From Nocardioidaceae bacterium (GTDB taxonomy: Bacteria; Actinomycetota; Actinomycetes; Propionibacteriales; Nocardioidaceae), in contig JACCZJ010000013.1 of assembly GCA_013696065.1 (NCBI GenBank), forward strand, positions 1-7,061: DNA of 7,061 nucleotides. The letters run 5' to 3'. Numbering within the stretch: position 1 is the stretch's first letter; each line of letters opens with the position of its first letter. Of the stretch, positions 5,535 to 7,061 are shown in pieces. Both the position numbers and the translations under genes were made by a program. The notes under the pieces were generated by a model. That model had not been told where the DNA came from. It saw nothing but the letters and a program-made list of their open reading frames with translations, and made no database searches.

Positions 5535-5539
5535 CTCCT
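5535..5539 (-). promoter_or_regulatory. Ribosome binding site of rpmB
   Basis: The minus strand reads AGGAG, then TACGCC, then GTG at 5528. The spacing is good, and it fixes the GTG start rather than the upstream ATG at 5588. Confidence 0.8.
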
Positions 5540-5595
5540 GAAAATCAAAGGCGATTGTTATGTCGTCCAGCGGGACACGCCCGGGCAACCGAACC

Positions 5596-5626
5596 AGGAT
5601 AACGGACCACGCGCGACGGACGCCAA
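5596..5626 (-). promoter_or_regulatory. Candidate rpmB promoter
   Basis: Minus-strand TTGGCG (5626-5621) and TATCCT (5601-5596) resemble -35 and -10 boxes separated by 19 bp, a little long. They would give a leader of about 60 nt before the rpmB GTG. This is pattern matching only. Confidence 0.4.
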
Positions 5627-5660
5627 TCGTCGGTGCCGACCGTTAGGGTTTGCGAACCAT

Positions 5661-5693
5661 CTCCTCCCAGCCCAGGCGAGGGCCTGGGAGGAG
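5661..5693. other. Strong hairpin in the rpmB/DAK2 divergent intergenic region
   Basis: CTCCTCCCAG (5661-5670) and CTGGGAGGAG (5684-5693) are perfect 10-bp complements around 13 nt. An alternative fold pairs CCCAGGC (5671-5677) with GCCTGGG (5682-5688) around a GAGG tetraloop, with CTCCT/AGGAG pairing outside it. On the minus strand the 3' arm GGGAGGAG is followed at once by ATG and a five-codon frame (MVRKP, stop at 5643). There is no T-tract, and it lies upstream of the candidate rpmB promoter, so its role is unclear. Confidence 0.6.
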
Positions 5694-5726
5694 TAGTGCA
5701 CCGCTCGACGAGCCGATGGGTGGTCG

Positions 5727-5851
5727 GTCACCGCGCGACAGCCAGGTAGGCGGGTCAACCGGAGACAGCCAGGAAGTTGGGTCAACCGGCGACCAATCAG
5801 GGCGTGCGTCACCGCGACAGTCAGGGAGGTGAGTCAACCCGCGACAATAGA
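5727..5851. repeat. Degenerate 27-bp tandem repeat array upstream of the DAK2 gene
   Basis: Units begin with GTCA at 5727, 5754, 5781, 5808 and 5833, giving periods of 27, 27, 27 and 25 bp. The consensus is about GTCAACCGGCGACAGCCAGG followed by a variable 7-bp tail. The fifth copy decays after about 18 bp. The 25-bp copy would break any reading frame, and copy divergence is not biased to third positions, so I regard it as non-coding. A stray GGGTCAACCCG near 5895-5905 matches the repeat start and abuts the DAK2 start codon. Confidence 0.88.
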
Positions 5852-5904
5852 GCCGAAGCGACTGCGCAGGGCAGATAAGAGCCGATGAGAGCAAGGGTCA
5901 ACCC

Positions 5905-7061
5905 GTGAGCGAGCAACTGCAAGTAGCGCTGTTGCTGCGGTGGTGCGATCTCACACTCGAGGGATTGGCCAGCGCTCGCGAAGAGATCGACGCCCTCAAC
6001 GTCTATCCGGTTGCCGATGGCGACACCGGGACCAACCTTTATCTCACGTTCGAGGCTGCCCGCCAGTCCATCCTCGAGGCCAACCACGACTCCTTGGTGG
6101 CTGCGCTGACTGCCTTTGCCAGGGGTGCCCTACTCGGGGCTCGGGGCAACTCCGGCGTGATCTTGTCGCAGCTGCTGCGAGCAGGTGCCGACCAGCTGCT
6201 CAGAGGCGACCCGACCAAGCCGGGGCGGCTGCTTGCCGACACCCTCACTCTCGCGGCGGAAGCTGCCTATGCCGCCGTGGCTAGGCCGGTCGAAGGCACC
6301 ATGTTGTCGGTGGCGCGAGCCGCAGCGGTTGCCGCATCCGAGGCTGTGCCCCACGCGCCCGCCGAGCTTGGCTCCCAAATGGGCTACGTCGTGATCGCGG
6401 CGGCCTCAGCCGCCCGTCGCGCCCTCGATAAGACCCCCGAACAGCTCGAGCCGTTGCGGTTGGCCGGAGTCGTCGACGCGGGTGGTTTGGGCTTGTGCGT
6501 GCTCTTCGACGCAGGTCAGCATGCCCTCACCGGCACTCGGCCGAGTCCGGCCGCCCCCGCCCACCGCCCGACGGCCCTCGAATTGGACGCCGTTGCAGGA
6601 GCCGAAGCCTCGAAGGGAGGGCCGCACTACGAAGTCATGTATCTCCTCGACGCTCAGGAAGCGGCAATCCCCCTCCTCAAGCAACGACTCACCCCACTCG
6701 GGGACTCGCTTGTCGTGGTGGGCGGAGATGGCCTATGGAACGTCCATGTCCACGTGGATGACGTCGGCGCGGCGATCGAGGCTGGCATTGAGGCAGGCCG
6801 CCCGCACCGGCTGCGGGTGACCCATTTCGCCGACCAAGTGACCCGCTCGGAGGGTGACCAGACGTGTGTGGAGCAGGTCCGTGGCGTGGTCGCCGTCGCG
6901 GCGGGGCCGGGGCTGGCTGCACTGTTCGAGGAGGCGGGCGCGGTGGTGGTGACCGTGCAGCCGGGGCGCCGTTGTTCCGCTGGGGAGCTGCTCGCCGCGA
7001 TGCGCTCGGTGCCGAGCCAGCAGATCGTCATACTCCCCAACGACGCTCACACTCTGGCGGT
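5905..7061 (+). CDS. DAK2 domain-containing protein, FakA/YloV-like (partial, runs off the window)
   Basis: The first 385 codons are seen; the family is usually about 540 residues. The N-terminal DhaL/DAK2 domain (about 1-210) holds the ATP- and metal-binding motif NVYPVADGDTGTN at 32-44 (Asp38, Asp40), LLGARGNSGVILSQLLR at 76-92, PVEGTMLSV at 128-136 and VVDAGGLGL at 189-197. A linker of Pro/Ala follows, then the middle domain with WNVHVHVDD at 278-286 (paired histidines conserved in FakA proteins) and GAAIEAG. The last part, ending ILPNDAHTLA, begins the C-terminal region. By analogy with FakA it would be the kinase subunit that phosphorylates fatty acids delivered by a FakB partner; the role in actinobacteria is less certain. 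GTG 5905 starts 31 residues before the DGDTGTN motif region, with only a weak AAGGG 7 nt upstream. recG is the common next gene in actinobacteria but lies outside the window. Confidence 0.92.
   Translation, partial: MSEQLQVALLLRWCDLTLEGLASAREEIDALNVYPVADGDTGTNLYLTFEAARQSILEANHDSLVAALTAFARGALLGARGNSGVILSQLLRAGADQLLRGDPTKPGRLLADTLTLAAEAAYAAVARPVEGTMLSVARAAAVAASEAVPHAPAELGSQMGYVVIAAASAARRALDKTPEQLEPLRLAGVVDAGGLGLCVLFDAGQHALTGTRPSPAAPAHRPTALELDAVAGAEASKGGPHYEVMYLLDAQEAAIPLLKQRLTPLGDSLVVVGGDGLWNVHVHVDDVGAAIEAGIEAGRPHRLRVTHFADQVTRSEGDQTCVEQVRGVVAVAAGPGLAALFEEAGAVVVTVQPGRRCSAGELLAAMRSVPSQQIVILPNDAHTLA

Noticed and set aside
5643..5894. Minus-strand open frame with a repeated SPVDP-type nonapeptide
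   Set aside because: It is the 27-bp tandem array read as protein. One copy is 25 bp long, there is no ribosome site, and the composition is unlike the neighbouring genes.

Overview
The window looks like chromosomal DNA from a high-GC actinobacterium. The signs are strongly GC-rich third codon positions, frequent GTG starts, and a run of actinobacterial housekeeping genes: ddl, a DUF3515 lipoprotein, a stand-alone Lrp/AsnC ligand-binding domain protein, thiL, rpmB and a DAK2-domain protein. Gene content and the style of the intergenic tandem repeats suggest the Propionibacteriaceae or a relative, but this is inference from gene order and recall, not a database match.

Layout, left to right. 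Positions 1-126 are the end of a degenerate 22-bp tandem array that runs in from outside the window. A PLP-dependent trans-sulfuration enzyme (229-1317, minus) stands head-to-head with D-alanine--D-alanine ligase (ddl, 1343-2458, plus), with only 25 bp between their starts. ddl converges on a P-loop NTPase/kinase of unknown substrate (2486-3046, minus), and both stop codons lie in the arms of a small inverted repeat. Continuing on the minus strand come a DUF3515 lipoprotein (about 3095-3709, start uncertain, with a 57-bp imperfect palindrome in its 5' part) and a 78-residue Lrp/AsnC ligand-binding domain protein (3742-3978). Diverging from these is thiL (4081-5052, plus). After about 240 bp without a recognisable gene there is an intrinsic terminator and rpmB (5343-5528, minus). 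A 376-bp divergent intergenic region (5529-5904) holds a candidate rpmB promoter, a strong hairpin and a second, 27-bp tandem array. The window ends inside a DAK2/FakA-like gene (5905 onward, plus).

How the genes work together: Ddl supplies D-Ala-D-Ala for peptidoglycan, ThiL makes thiamine diphosphate, bL28 is a ribosomal protein, the trans-sulfuration enzyme handles cystathionine or homocysteine-type substrates, and the DAK2 protein is probably the ATP-binding kinase subunit of a fatty-acid kinase. They do not form one pathway; this is an ordinary core-genome neighbourhood. Lrp-like, DUF3515 and P-loop kinase genes run in the same direction with gaps of 32 and 48 bp and could be one transcript.

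I found no CRISPR array, insertion sequence, prophage, RNA gene or obvious new defence or biosynthetic system. The most unusual material is non-coding: two different degenerate tandem arrays between genes, and the 57-bp palindrome at the start of the DUF3515 gene.
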